Shown: one piece after another, positions 1-9,478 of the stretch
How the letters are laid out: each line of letters starts with the position of its first letter
Position numbering within the stretch: the first letter of the stretch is position 1
DNA from: Bacteroidota bacterium
Lineage (GTDB): Bacteria > Bacteroidota > Bacteroidia > Chitinophagales > Chitinophagaceae
NCBI GenBank assembly: GCA_018268105.1
Contig: JAFDXG010000014.1
Location: forward strand, 1 to 48,490
Length of the DNA stretch: 48,490 nucleotides
Direction of reading: 5' to 3'
The notes under the pieces: generated by a model
What the model was told of the DNA's origin: nothing
What the model saw: the letters and a program-made list of their open reading frames with translations, nothing else
Database searches by the model: none
Made by a program: the position numbers and the translations under genes

Positions 1-78
1 CCGCCATTAACTATAACTGATGACGAAATCAAAAGGGGTTGCAATATTATTATTGCCGCTATTGAAGACAGCTTATAA
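1..78 (+). CDS. Class III aminotransferase, C-terminal fragment
   Basis: The window opens inside a gene; the last 25 codons are readable and end in TAA. The fragment begins with PPLTITDDEI and ends in a helix-like NIIIAAIEDSL. This matches the C-terminal end of fold-type I, class III PLP aminotransferases (ornithine, acetylornithine or 4-aminobutyrate type), where a PPL(V/T)IT-(D/E)E(E/Q) turn precedes the last helix. Those enzymes move an amino group from the omega position of a diamine or amino acid to 2-oxoglutarate in the cytoplasm. The catalytic lysine and PLP pocket lie outside the window, so the substrate cannot be decided; an ornithine aminotransferase is my first guess. This is a call from a short tail only. 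Confidence 0.5.
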   Translation, partial: PPLTITDDEIKRGCNIIIAAIEDSL

Positions 79-114
79 CATTGGATGAAAATATATTGAA
101 AACAATCTCTCTGT

Positions 115-600
115 ATGTCCGACAATAAAGCCATTATCGAAAAATTTTATACTTCCTTTCAGCAGTTAAATGCAGCGGGTATGAACAGTTGTTACAGCGA
201 TGATATCATTTTCAGCGACCCGGTCTTTATGATACGGAACGGAGATGAAGTAAGGGCAATGTGGGAGATGCTTTGTAAGAATGCTAAAAATTTTTCACTC
301 ACCTTCTCCGATATTGAGTTGCTGGATGAAGAATATGCCACCTGCAAATGGCAGGCAAAATATACGTTTTCCAAAACAGGGCGTTTGGTTGCCAATAATG
401 TAAAGGCATATATGCGTATTATTGACGGGAAAATTACGGAACATAGCGATGCCTTTAGATTGAGTACCTGGATAGGACAGGCGCTGGGCTGGAAAGGATT
501 AATTTTTGGCTGGACGGGTTTCCTGAAAAGAAAAGTGCAGCACAACGCAAGTGCAGCACTGCTAAAATATATGGATAGCAAAGCTGTAACTAAACATTAA
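115..600 (+). CDS. NTF2-like / SnoaL-like family protein
   Basis: A 161-residue protein without signal peptide or membrane segments. Its first half reads as an NTF2-like cone fold: helix (AIIEKFYTSFQQLN), the Asp-rich YSDDIIFSDPVF strand, and the later pair of strands ATCKWQAKYTFSKTG and NVKAYMRIIDGKITEHSDAF. This layout is typical of SnoaL-like proteins, which include small-molecule isomerases, hydrolases and many binding proteins of unknown ligand. The tail (about 120-161) is a basic hydrophobic helix containing GWKGLIFGWTGFLKRK. It begins 36 bases after the aminotransferase fragment on the same strand and may be transcribed with it. A specific function cannot be assigned. It is a common single-gene family in Bacteroidota, so the gene is very likely real. 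Confidence 0.75.
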   Translation: MSDNKAIIEKFYTSFQQLNAAGMNSCYSDDIIFSDPVFMIRNGDEVRAMWEMLCKNAKNFSLTFSDIELLDEEYATCKWQAKYTFSKTGRLVANNVKAYMRIIDGKITEHSDAFRLSTWIGQALGWKGLIFGWTGFLKRKVQHNASAALLKYMDSKAVTKH

Positions 601-924
601 ACTATTATCTGAATTAGTTCCTTTTTTCTGTTTTAGTAATGATACAAAACCATTAAGTTTATAAATACTAAACCTCTGCTAAAACTGCCAGCCATTTGTT
701 TTCCAGAAAAAACTTTTTCATACTCACTTTTTCCAAAGAAAATATTTTTTAATAAATTTTTTTTGTATAAAAATCAGCCATTAACATTCTGTTAGTAAAA
801 AACATTAATTTAGTGCCCTTATACAAAATTAACGCACTGATAATATTTCTTATGCCTTTTATTTACATCCCTCAAAGACTTTTGTTTTCTTAATCAATTA
901 TTTTTTTAAACTAAACCCACATGT
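601..924. other. Intergenic, AT-rich; upstream region of susC
   Basis: 324 bases of strongly AT-rich DNA between the NTF2-like gene and susC. It must hold the susC promoter. I found no exact TAnnTTTG element, only near matches such as TAAGTTTA around 653-660 and a TTTTG at about 880-884. No sigma/anti-sigma gene pair sits in front of susC, so control by a trans-envelope ECF system encoded here can be excluded for this window. No convincing reading frame or hairpin. Confidence 0.5.
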
Positions 925-3900
925 ATGCTTATGACTCGAAAGCTATGTAACTGGCGTAATTTTTTCGCCATTTTAGTGATTTTGGGCCTCCCTTTTTCAG
1001 CCCTTGCACAACAGATAGTTACCGGAAAGGTTACTGACTCCAAAGGCGGCAGCCTGGCTGGCGTGAATGTTCTTTTAAAAAATTCCACAAGCGGAGTAAT
1101 TACCAATCAGGATGGTCAGTATTCTATCTCTATCCCTTCTAAAAAAGCAACTCTAATTTTTTCATTCATAGGATTTGCTACAAAGGAGATTGATATTGAT
1201 GGACAAACTTCTCTCAATGTATCCCTTTCCGAAGGATCTCAACAACTGGATGAAGTGGTAGTAACAGCCATTGGAATTAAACAACAAAAAAGAAGGCTTG
1301 GTTTTACCACCCAGGAAGTAAAGACCGAACAATTGGCTAACTCCCGTACCATGAATATGGGAACTGCACTATCGGGGCAGGTAGCCGGTCTTACTGTTAC
1401 TAACCCTACAGGTATGTTTCAAAAACCAGCCTTCGTTTTACGAGGCAAAACACCTTTAATTGTAATTGATGGTGTGCCGGTTGAAACAGATTTCTTTGAT
1501 GTATCAGGAGAAGACATTGATAATATCAACGTATTGAAGGGAGTAGCGGCTTCTGCCCTGTATGGAACAAGGGGAAAAAACGGTGCTATTCTTATTACCA
1601 CTAAGAATGCCAAAAAAGAAGGCATGGAGATAAATGTGACAACGAACAATATGATCACTGCCGGTTTTACCGTATTCCCCAAAACACAAACAGAGTATGG
1701 CAGCGGATCAAATGGTCAATATGAATTTTGGGATGGTGCTGACGGAGGAATTTCCGATGGGGATATGACATGGGGCCCACGATTAAATGCCGGAGTAAAA
1801 GTTCCACAATGGAATAGCCCTATCCGTAATAAACAAACCGGAGAAACTATTGAATGGTATGGAGATGTAAAAGGTACTATCTATGATGATCGTTCAAAAT
1901 ACGAACGTGTGCCTACCGATTTTGTATATCATAACAACCTGAAAGACTTTTTAAGAACTGGGGTTGTGAGTACCAACACTTTTTCTGTAGCGTACAGAGG
2001 ACAAAGAGCCCGTTACTATGCTTCAGGCAAATATGCCTATCAGAAAGGGCAGGTTCCCAATATGTCGCTGAACACAGGTAGCCTGAATTTCAATGCTGCT
2101 TTTGATGTTACTTCAAATTTTACATTGGAAACTTCGCTTTCTTATAATAAAGTGTACTCGCCCAACTATCCACGCTATGGATATGGACCCAAAAACCATA
2201 TTTACACTATTCTTATATGGATGAGTGATGATGTAAATGGTAAAGATTTGAAAAACCACATGTGGGTGCCCGGGCTGGAAGGATACCGTCAGGCAAATTA
2301 TAACTATGCCTGGTACAACAACCCTTATTTTGCTTCATACATGCTTGAACAATTGCAAAACAGGGATGTGATAGATATGCAGGTAAAAGCAAATTGGAAA
2401 ATTACAAAGGACTTAAATTTTCAGATAAGAGGAAACGGCAGGAACGTATCCAATTTTGAGACGATGAAAAGTCCTAAGTCTTATATGAATTACGGGGATT
2501 CAAGAAATGGTGACTATAAAATCTGGAATACCCATCAGTTGAATTTTGACGCTGATGCATTGGTAAGCTACAATAAGGAAATTACAGACAATATTCAATT
2601 GGGTATAAATGCAGGTACATCTATTTTCAACCGGACATATAACCAGGAATATCAATCTTCTGATGGTTTAATTGTTCCGGCAGTATATAGCCTTAACAAT
2701 ACTCAGGGTCCGGTACAAGCATCCAACAATCGCCAGGAAAAATCAATCCGGAGCGTATACGGTGCAGCCAACCTCGATTTTTATAATGCAGTCTTCCTGA
2801 GTTTTACAGCTCGTAACGACTGGTCATCCACTCTGCCTGCCAATCACAACTCCTATTTTTATCCTTCTGTATCATTGAGCACCATGGTATCAGAACTGGT
2901 GAAAATGCCGGAAGCTGTAAGCTATCTTAAATTATACGGTTCATGGGCACAGGTATCCAGCGATCTGGATCCTTATAGTATTTATTCGGTGTACAACAAG
3001 GGTATTACCTACGGATCCACTCCATCGGTGTATTATCCTGCAGGTATTGTGAACCCTAATATTCTTCCTGAAAAATCTTCATCTTACGAAATGGGTTTGT
3101 CAACAGGTCTTTTCAATGATCGCTTGACCCTTGATTTTACCTATTATAATATAAAAGATGAAAATCAAATCATTAACTTAAGCATTTCAGAAGCGTCTGG
3201 TTTTACTACTCGTAAAGTGAATGGCAACGTGTATAAGACCAACGGATATGAAGTAGTAGCCGGAATAAAAGCTATAAGGAACAAAAATTTCAGATGGGAT
3301 CTCTCTGTAAATTGGTCGAGATATGTTAAAAGGATTACAGAAATATATGGCGACCAGCCTAAATATGGAAGTCTGTTCTTAAATGACAGAACGGACAGTT
3401 ACTACGCAACTGTATGGCAAAAAAGCGCTGACGGTAAACTGATATTGGGTGCAAATGGTTTGCCAATCAGAGATGCTTTTCAGCATAACCTTGGTCATCT
3501 GGATCCATCATGGCGGCTTGGATTGCTCAATAAATTTAATTATAAAGGATTTGATATTGGTATTGATATTGACGGGGTTTGGGGAGGAATTATGAACTCT
3601 ACTACACACGAAAAAATGTGGTGGGGTGGCAGACATCCTAATTCTCTTGAATACAGGGCTGCAGAATATGCTGCCGGTCATCCGATATATGTTCCTGACG
3701 GGGTAGTGGTAGTGGAAGGCGAGTTAAAGCGAGATGTTCTGGGGAATGTAATTTCAGATACCAGGAAATATACTCCTAATACTACTGCAGTAAGCTGGCA
3801 AACCTGGGGACAGCAATACCCTTACCGGGCAAGAGTTACTGAAAGCGAGAACAAAAAATTTGCAAACACTTTTGACCGTTCATTCTTCAAATTGCGCAGG

Positions 3901-4101
3901 GTTGCCGTTGGTTATGAACTTGGAAATGTAGTGAAACTCGGCAATACCATCAAGGGACTATATGTTCAGGCTTACGGATATAATCTTTTAATGTGGAAGA
4001 AAATGCCATTGCTGGATCCGGATTACGAAATTGGTAATGATGGAAATTTACAAGATCCTTCTCCACGGTATTTAGGTCTTTCCATCAATGTGAAATTATA
4101 G
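925..4101 (+). CDS. SusC/RagA-family TonB-linked outer membrane transporter
   Basis: A 1058-residue outer membrane importer. Residues 1-28 are a signal peptide ending in SALA before QQIVTG. Residues about 31-105 form a CarboxypepD_reg-like barrel domain (VTDSKGGSLAGVNVLLKN). A TonB-box-like segment DEVVVTA lies at 109-115, the plug domain follows at about 120-230 with the hallmark LKGVAASALYGTRGKNG, and the rest is a 22-strand barrel ending in LGLSINVKL. SusC proteins take up oligosaccharides or peptides with TonB energy while the partner SusD acts as a lid. The partner starts 28 bases downstream, so the pair is an operon. No glycoside hydrolase or peptidase lies nearby, so the substrate is unknown. 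ATG at 925 and a second ATG at 931 are both possible starts. Confidence 0.95.
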   Translation: MLMTRKLCNWRNFFAILVILGLPFSALAQQIVTGKVTDSKGGSLAGVNVLLKNSTSGVITNQDGQYSISIPSKKATLIFSFIGFATKEIDIDGQTSLNVSLSEGSQQLDEVVVTAIGIKQQKRRLGFTTQEVKTEQLANSRTMNMGTALSGQVAGLTVTNPTGMFQKPAFVLRGKTPLIVIDGVPVETDFFDVSGEDIDNINVLKGVAASALYGTRGKNGAILITTKNAKKEGMEINVTTNNMITAGFTVFPKTQTEYGSGSNGQYEFWDGADGGISDGDMTWGPRLNAGVKVPQWNSPIRNKQTGETIEWYGDVKGTIYDDRSKYERVPTDFVYHNNLKDFLRTGVVSTNTFSVAYRGQRARYYASGKYAYQKGQVPNMSLNTGSLNFNAAFDVTSNFTLETSLSYNKVYSPNYPRYGYGPKNHIYTILIWMSDDVNGKDLKNHMWVPGLEGYRQANYNYAWYNNPYFASYMLEQLQNRDVIDMQVKANWKITKDLNFQIRGNGRNVSNFETMKSPKSYMNYGDSRNGDYKIWNTHQLNFDADALVSYNKEITDNIQLGINAGTSIFNRTYNQEYQSSDGLIVPAVYSLNNTQGPVQASNNRQEKSIRSVYGAANLDFYNAVFLSFTARNDWSSTLPANHNSYFYPSVSLSTMVSELVKMPEAVSYLKLYGSWAQVSSDLDPYSIYSVYNKGITYGSTPSVYYPAGIVNPNILPEKSSSYEMGLSTGLFNDRLTLDFTYYNIKDENQIINLSISEASGFTTRKVNGNVYKTNGYEVVAGIKAIRNKNFRWDLSVNWSRYVKRITEIYGDQPKYGSLFLNDRTDSYYATVWQKSADGKLILGANGLPIRDAFQHNLGHLDPSWRLGLLNKFNYKGFDIGIDIDGVWGGIMNSTTHEKMWWGGRHPNSLEYRAAEYAAGHPIYVPDGVVVVEGELKRDVLGNVISDTRKYTPNTTAVSWQTWGQQYPYRARVTESENKKFANTFDRSFFKLRRVAVGYELGNVVKLGNTIKGLYVQAYGYNLLMWKKMPLLDPDYEIGNDGNLQDPSPRYLGLSINVKL

Positions 4102-4129
4102 TTACGAAACCTTTTAAAGAATTAATGAA

Positions 4130-5614
4130 ATGAAAAAAATATTAATATTATATATCGCAGTGTTTAGCGGATTAGCTTCCTGCAAAAAACTGGAAGAGAT
4201 TAATGTGGATCCGAACAGGGTTACCGAAACACACCCGCAGTTACAACTTACCCAAATTGAATGGGATGCTTTCCAGTTTAATATAGGCACAAGCTCGCTA
4301 TATGCTGAAAAGATGCTGGTGCAAACTGACGGGGAAAGCTCCGGACAATACTACAAATGGGACCGATCTGATTTTACGGCTTACTCCAAAATGAGAGATG
4401 TAACAAAGATGATAGAAGAAGCAAACCGTATCAATGACAAGTCCTATGTAGCATTGGGAAAATTCTTCCGTGCATTTTATTTTCTAAATCTAACGCTTAC
4501 GTTTGGCGATGTTCCTTATTCACAGTCTTTACAGGGCGAAACCCAGGAAAAATACACTCCACCTGTTTATGATAAACAAAAAGATGTATTTAAGGGAATT
4601 TTGGCTGAGTTAAAAGAAGCTAACGATTTGCTGGCAGCCGAGAATACCATTATTGCTGGTGATATCATTTTTGGAGGGAGCGTGGAAAAATGGCGTAGAA
4701 CCATTAACGCATTTCGTTTAAAAACGCTTATGTTGCTTTCCAAAAAAGAAGGTGATGCCGATCTGAATATTAAATCCGCTTTTGCACAAATTGTTAATAA
4801 TGAGCCGCTTTTTACCAGCGGAGATGATGATGCAAAATTAGTTTTTTTAAACCAGGAAGGTAACCGCTATCCGGAATTCAACTCCAGTAGTTATGGCTCA
4901 GGTATGTATATGGACTCAACCTTCATCCGTCGTTTGCAGGACAGACAAGACCCCAGGTTGTTTATATACTGTACCCAAACTAAAAACGCTGAAGATGCCG
5001 GACTGGCTATTGATAATTTTGCAGCTTATGAAGGCGGCGACCCTGCTGCTCCTTATTCTGAAGTGAATACTAAGGCGGCAAATGGAAAAACTTCGAAAGT
5101 AAATAACAGGTATCATAAAGACCCCACTACAGAGCCTATGGTATTAATAGGTTATACAGAACAGCAACTGATTATTGCTGAAGGCATAGTTAGGGGGTGG
5201 GTTTCCGGAGATGAAGTACAGTATTATAATGATGCAGTTAAAGCTTCATTCAAATTTTATGAAAACTATGCAAAGGGATTGGGAAGTTATGTATCCCAGC
5301 CAATTGCTACAGCATACCTGGCACGCCCTATCAACGATCTGGCAACAGCAGCAACAACAGCAGATAAGATTGAAAAAATAGTTATGCAGCGTTACCTGCG
5401 TTCATTTTTGCAATCCCCATGGTGGCCTTTCTTCGATCAATTAAGAACTGGCTATCCTTCTTTCCGTCGTCCTGCAGGGGTTAATATTCCATTCAGATGG
5501 ATATACCCCCAGGCGGAATACAATACAAATGCCCAAAATGTAGCTGCTGCCATTCAGAGTCAGTTTGGAGAGGGTAATGATAAAATTAGCTCCCAACCGT
5601 GGTGGGTGCAGTAG
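4130..5614 (+). CDS. SusD/RagB-family nutrient-binding outer membrane lipoprotein
   Basis: A 494-residue lipoprotein. The N terminus MKKILILYIAVFSGLASC carries a lipobox with the acylated Cys at residue 18, followed by KKLEEINVDPNRVTE, the standard opening of the SusD-like-2 branch (INxDPN). The alpha-helical TPR-like body includes GKFFRAFYFLNLTLTFGDVPYSQSL at about 110-135 and the family's ending with RWIYPQAEYNTNAQNV. The protein sits on the outer face of the SusC channel and captures ligand. The gene follows susC by 28 bases and is closed by the hairpin at 5758-5795, so this is a two-gene operon. The ligand cannot be read from sequence. Confidence 0.94.
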   Translation: MKKILILYIAVFSGLASCKKLEEINVDPNRVTETHPQLQLTQIEWDAFQFNIGTSSLYAEKMLVQTDGESSGQYYKWDRSDFTAYSKMRDVTKMIEEANRINDKSYVALGKFFRAFYFLNLTLTFGDVPYSQSLQGETQEKYTPPVYDKQKDVFKGILAELKEANDLLAAENTIIAGDIIFGGSVEKWRRTINAFRLKTLMLLSKKEGDADLNIKSAFAQIVNNEPLFTSGDDDAKLVFLNQEGNRYPEFNSSSYGSGMYMDSTFIRRLQDRQDPRLFIYCTQTKNAEDAGLAIDNFAAYEGGDPAAPYSEVNTKAANGKTSKVNNRYHKDPTTEPMVLIGYTEQQLIIAEGIVRGWVSGDEVQYYNDAVKASFKFYENYAKGLGSYVSQPIATAYLARPINDLATAATTADKIEKIVMQRYLRSFLQSPWWPFFDQLRTGYPSFRRPAGVNIPFRWIYPQAEYNTNAQNVAAAIQSQFGEGNDKISSQPWWVQ

Positions 5615-5757
5615 TTGTGAAGAATTATTGGAAAATCAATAGAGAAGGAAATGTTGGAACAATTTTGTGTCGCAGTTAACTTTATTTACCGCATAACTCT
5701 TGCGATTTTGGATTCTTTTCTCTGATAAAATTCTACACAAGCTGACCGGCTTCATAA

Positions 5758-5795
5758 GAACTAAAAAAAGGCCACTATAGTGGCCTTTTTTAGTT
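5758..5795. terminator. Bidirectional terminator between susD and the facing receptor gene
   Basis: A perfect stem GGCCACTA/TAGTGGCC (5770-5785) is flanked by seven A on the left and six T on the right, so it reads as a Rho-independent terminator on both strands. It lies 156 bases after susD and 28 bases after the stop codon of the facing gene. Confidence 0.85.
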
Positions 5796-5812
5796 CCTTA
5801 TCTTAAACGGTT

Positions 5813-8365
5813 TTAGTCTTCATCTCCGCCGTTGCTTCTTTTACGGTTAAACAAAGAAAAATCTGCTTTACCAAATTTATAGCTGAAGGTAAGCCTGAAG
5901 TTTCTTACGTTCCACCGGCGATACGATTCCTGGTAAAAAGTTTCGGTATCATATATATTTCCCCAGCGGTCTGAATTGAGAAGATCATTGACGGCAAGTG
6001 TAATTGAGCCCCTGTTGTTTTTGAGAAATTCTTTGCGAATAGCAACATCTATGTCATACTTAGGCAACGTTTTCCCCTGTGGAATTATTCGGCCGGATTC
6101 ATATTCGGCGGTTAACTGAAATCCCAGGTTATTGAAAATCTTAGATTGTTTTGTTTTAATCTTATAGCTGGAAATTAGTTTTGCATGCCAGTTGAAACCA
6201 TTGTTGCTCAGGTTTATATTACTTACGTCGGCCTTTGTTGTTCTGTACTGCAGGGTTACAGACGGGGTGATGTCAAAATTGCTCCCGATTTTGTGCTGAA
6301 CCACCAACTCTGCACCATATCTGTTGGTAGTGTTGGCATTGATAAATGTGTTTAAAATAGCATTAGGATCAATACCGGCGTTCTGCAACTGGGTGTAAAG
6401 TTCATTACTGATTGTATCGCTGTACTGGGTAATATCATTAGGATTATTCCGCCAGAAAATCGTTCCCAGAAAATTGCCACTGCCGTAATTTTTGCTGTAA
6501 TTCAGTTCGAATGAATTGATAAATTCCGGCTGCAATTCAGGGTTACCCTGCCTTAGATTAACAGGGTCATTAATTTCAATGAAAGGATTTAACTGCCAGA
6601 AATCAGGTCTGCGTATCCGTCTTGAAAAATTAAACTGCACCTGGTCATTTTCCCCAATCTCTTTAGTTAGAAAAACACTTGGAAATAATGCATTCCAAAT
6701 ATTCTTTGCCGAAGAAGGATATTTATACCCGAATTGGTAGGCGCTATCGATCAATTCTCCGTCAAACTTTGAATACTCCGCTCTAAGCCCAACCTGGTAG
6801 GAAAAACTCCCTTTTTTCTGAGAAAAAGTTGCATACGCCGCATTAATAAGTTCGTTGTATTTATAGTTATTACTGAGCGGGAGTTTGGTTTCATTGTTGT
6901 CTTCCCCGATATTGAATGCGTTATAATTGCTTTTAAAATTTTTATAATAGCTCCTTATGCCCGTTTCAAATTTTGAATTTTCATTGATTGGATTAGTATA
7001 ATCTGCCTGAATAGTGAGGTCTTTACTGTTATTACCGCCTTCATTTCTTACAACGGAGGGGGCTTTATATTCTGTTCCGTCCGGATTGGAATAGGTATTA
7101 ATGATCATACCATTGGATGAACCGCCACCATAGTTATAATTGATATCTGCAGTCAATTCCTGTCCCTGTTTTGGAAAAGTATATTTATAACTCAACCTTG
7201 TACTCTTCCTGTCAAATAATGAAGGTCCGGTATTTGTCCGGTAGCCGGAGTACAGAAGGGTTTCATCACTGGAAAGATATTCCTGCTGCTGTGTTTCGTC
7301 ATTTCTAAAACGTCCGCTACCCAATCTTTGTGTAACAGAAAGCGTGTTGCGGTTGTCTATAAAATAATCAATGCCAAAATTCAGGAATGTAAATTTTCTG
7401 TTGCGGTTGTTATAGGAATATTGGTTGAAATAATCCTGAGTGATACCATGTTTCTTATTCTCGCGGTTGGTTTCTCCCGTGGTTCTGCCTTTTGACTTAT
7501 TGTATCCGCCACTTGCAAAAAAATTGAGCTTACCCTGTCTAAGGTTAAGATTAAGATTTCCGTTAAGTATGCCCGGAGTTCCAACAGAAGCAGAAACAAT
7601 ACCATTAAGACCAATGCGCTTATCTTTCTTTAATACAATATTTATAATACCCCCGGAAGTAGCAGCATCGAATTTGGCAGATGGATTGGTAATAAGTTCA
7701 ACCCTTTCAATATTATCTGCAGGTATCTGATCTAAGGTAAGTATAGTGGGCCGGCCATCAACATATATCTGTGGCGTGCTGTTTCTCAATTCTACATTCC
7801 CGTCTATATCAACTGAAAGAGAAGGGATATTCTTCATTATATCTACTGCAGTACCACCAGCAGAAGTAAGGCTTTTGGCCACGTTGAACACTTTGCGGTC
7901 TATACCCATCTCAAGTGCAGGCTTTGTACCAACAATCGTTATTCCTTCCAGTTGTTTTATGGCAGGATGTAATGAAATATTGCCCAAATCTTTTTCAAAT
8001 CGCCCTTCTTTTTGGTTGCTTTTATCCATTGTAGCAGCCGGAATCAGTTGATCATAAGGTTCAAAACCCAACGCGGTAATGATAAGTTTGTAGGTAACAG
8101 ATGGAGATAATTTGGTAAAATTAAAATCGCCGTTGGCTTTAGTAAGCATTCCATCCTGCAAACTATCTTTGGCGGCAATATATAATTGTGCAGAAGCGGC
8201 ATCTATGGGTTTGCCGGTATTTTGAGCAATAACTTTCCCATAAATCCTGTGTGATTTGAATTGGATTTCCGGAGTTTCGATGGACTGGGGTTGTTGCTCG
8301 GGGTTTTGAGCAAATCCATTGCTAATACAAAACAGAAAAACAATAAGAGGTAAAAAAAATTTCAT
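5813..8365 (-). CDS. TonB-dependent receptor-like outer membrane protein (OMP_b-brl_3 type)
   Basis: An 850-residue outer membrane barrel. I place the start at ATG 8365: it opens a clear signal peptide (MKFFLPLIVFLFCISNGFAQ). The reading frame stays open to 8518, but the extra 51 codons do not look like a signal peptide and they contain a TACCTTTG promoter element. After the signal peptide comes a CarboxypepD_reg-like domain (about 40-120, HRIYGKVIAQNTGKPIDAAS), then a plug with VDIMKNIPSLSVDIDGNVELR and YVDGRP, then a long barrel of the outer-membrane-beta-barrel family 3 kind. These proteins resemble TonB receptors but usually lack a SusD partner. Substrate unknown. The barrel ends KFGKADFSLFNRKR plus an acidic tail. 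Confidence 0.9.
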   Translation of the reverse strand: MKFFLPLIVFLFCISNGFAQNPEQQPQSIETPEIQFKSHRIYGKVIAQNTGKPIDAASAQLYIAAKDSLQDGMLTKANGDFNFTKLSPSVTYKLIITALGFEPYDQLIPAATMDKSNQKEGRFEKDLGNISLHPAIKQLEGITIVGTKPALEMGIDRKVFNVAKSLTSAGGTAVDIMKNIPSLSVDIDGNVELRNSTPQIYVDGRPTILTLDQIPADNIERVELITNPSAKFDAATSGGIINIVLKKDKRIGLNGIVSASVGTPGILNGNLNLNLRQGKLNFFASGGYNKSKGRTTGETNRENKKHGITQDYFNQYSYNNRNRKFTFLNFGIDYFIDNRNTLSVTQRLGSGRFRNDETQQQEYLSSDETLLYSGYRTNTGPSLFDRKSTRLSYKYTFPKQGQELTADINYNYGGGSSNGMIINTYSNPDGTEYKAPSVVRNEGGNNSKDLTIQADYTNPINENSKFETGIRSYYKNFKSNYNAFNIGEDNNETKLPLSNNYKYNELINAAYATFSQKKGSFSYQVGLRAEYSKFDGELIDSAYQFGYKYPSSAKNIWNALFPSVFLTKEIGENDQVQFNFSRRIRRPDFWQLNPFIEINDPVNLRQGNPELQPEFINSFELNYSKNYGSGNFLGTIFWRNNPNDITQYSDTISNELYTQLQNAGIDPNAILNTFINANTTNRYGAELVVQHKIGSNFDITPSVTLQYRTTKADVSNINLSNNGFNWHAKLISSYKIKTKQSKIFNNLGFQLTAEYESGRIIPQGKTLPKYDIDVAIRKEFLKNNRGSITLAVNDLLNSDRWGNIYDTETFYQESYRRWNVRNFRLTFSYKFGKADFSLFNRKRSNGGDED

Positions 8366-8481
8366 GCCGCACATTTCAGGTGAAACAAATATTATATCCG
8401 GGTGGTGATACAGTGGCAATACTAAGATTACAGTAGTGGTATTGCTTTGGTAAGTTAGCCGGGTAGCTGTTTGGAAGGAGG

Positions 8482-8489
8482 CAAAGGTA
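8482..8489 (-). promoter_or_regulatory. -7 element TACCTTTG for the receptor gene
   Basis: On the minus strand TACCTTTG matches the Bacteroidetes consensus TAnnTTTG exactly. Transcription would begin near 8478, leaving about a 110-base leader before ATG 8365. This argues against translation starting at 8518. No well-spaced -33 TTTG is visible. Confidence 0.5.
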
Positions 8490-8633
8490 TTACTTAATTT
8501 TCTTTTACTGCTGTACAATTCCAGCGGTGAACAGCAGAAAATTTTAACAATAAATTGAAACCGAAAATGAGTATGAACAAACTCAAATTTTGTTTCTCAT
8601 TTATAAACGGTACAGGGTCGCTTTAAAATAAAT

Positions 8634-8641
8634 TACATTTG
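8634..8641 (+). promoter_or_regulatory. -7 element TACATTTG just before the hydrolase gene
   Basis: TACATTTG fits TAnnTTTG. The ATG at 8650 is only nine bases past the end of the element, so the predicted mRNA has a leader of a few bases at most. The upstream -33 region has no clear TTTG. Confidence 0.45.
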
Positions 8642-8649
8642 ATGTTTGC

Positions 8650-9450
8650 ATGCGCGATAACTTTATTACTTACAAAAAATCAGGAATTCATTACAGAGCA
8701 TGGGGCTCAGGAACCAAACTCCTGTTGTGCCTGCATGGTTTTGGCGAAACTGCCCATAGTTTTAATGTATTTGAGCCCTTACTTTGTGAGGCATATACTG
8801 TTATTGCTGTAGATATGCCCCTGCATGGTGAAACCCTTTGGAATGATGACCTGCTGTTTACGGTAAATGATATTGCTACGGTGATAGATAATATACCGGA
8901 AATGCATAAACGAAATTTTTCTCTGATGGGGTATAGTATGGGGGGACGGATAGCGCTTCAGTTGTACCAGTATTTGCCCGGTAGAATTGAGGACTTGATT
9001 TTGATAGCCCCTGATGGTATTAAGATAAATATATGGTACAGGTTCGCTACTCAAAATCGGCTGGGCAATCTTATTTTTAAACATATAATGAAAAACCCTG
9101 CTATTTTTTTTAAGGTGACAACCGCACTTAAAAAATTAGGAATGATCAATATAGGTGTATACAACTATGTGCACATTCACCTGCAGGATGCTGATATGCG
9201 AATGCGGCTGTATAATATCTGGACTACCATGCGCAGGATAAAGCCGGATATTCCTATAGTGAAATCATTGATTGCAACAAATTCAACCAGAGTAATATTA
9301 ATTTACGGAAGGTTCGACAGGGTAATTCAATTTACTACCGGTGAAAAGTTCAAAAAAGGGATAGAAAATTTTTGCTCATTGCATATTCTTAACTCCGGGC
9401 ACAGAATGCTCGCGGAAAAGAATGCTGCGGCTATTGCCACTCTACTTTAA
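8650..9450 (+). CDS. Alpha/beta-fold hydrolase
   Basis: A 266-residue cytoplasmic alpha/beta hydrolase. The oxyanion-hole motif LCLHGFGET lies at 27-34, and the nucleophile elbow GYSMGG puts the catalytic serine at residue 96. The acid is probably Asp223 (YGRFDRVIQ) and the base His251 (NSGHRML), so the triad is complete and the length is normal. The family covers esterases, lipases and C-C hydrolases; the cap region (about 120-195) is basic and aromatic and gives no substrate. The GT2 gene starts 28 bases later and a permease follows, so the three probably share a transcript. An acyl-ester hydrolase acting on a membrane lipid or glycolipid is a reasonable guess from this context only. Confidence 0.88.
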   Translation: MRDNFITYKKSGIHYRAWGSGTKLLLCLHGFGETAHSFNVFEPLLCEAYTVIAVDMPLHGETLWNDDLLFTVNDIATVIDNIPEMHKRNFSLMGYSMGGRIALQLYQYLPGRIEDLILIAPDGIKINIWYRFATQNRLGNLIFKHIMKNPAIFFKVTTALKKLGMINIGVYNYVHIHLQDADMRMRLYNIWTTMRRIKPDIPIVKSLIATNSTRVILIYGRFDRVIQFTTGEKFKKGIENFCSLHILNSGHRMLAEKNAAAIATLL

Positions 9451-9478
9451 AACGTTATTTTGAGTTTTATTTTGAATT

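Noticed and set aside
8366..8518. 51-codon N-terminal extension of the receptor gene
   Set aside because: It is not signal-peptide-like and contains a TACCTTTG promoter element, while ATG 8365 opens a proper signal peptide.
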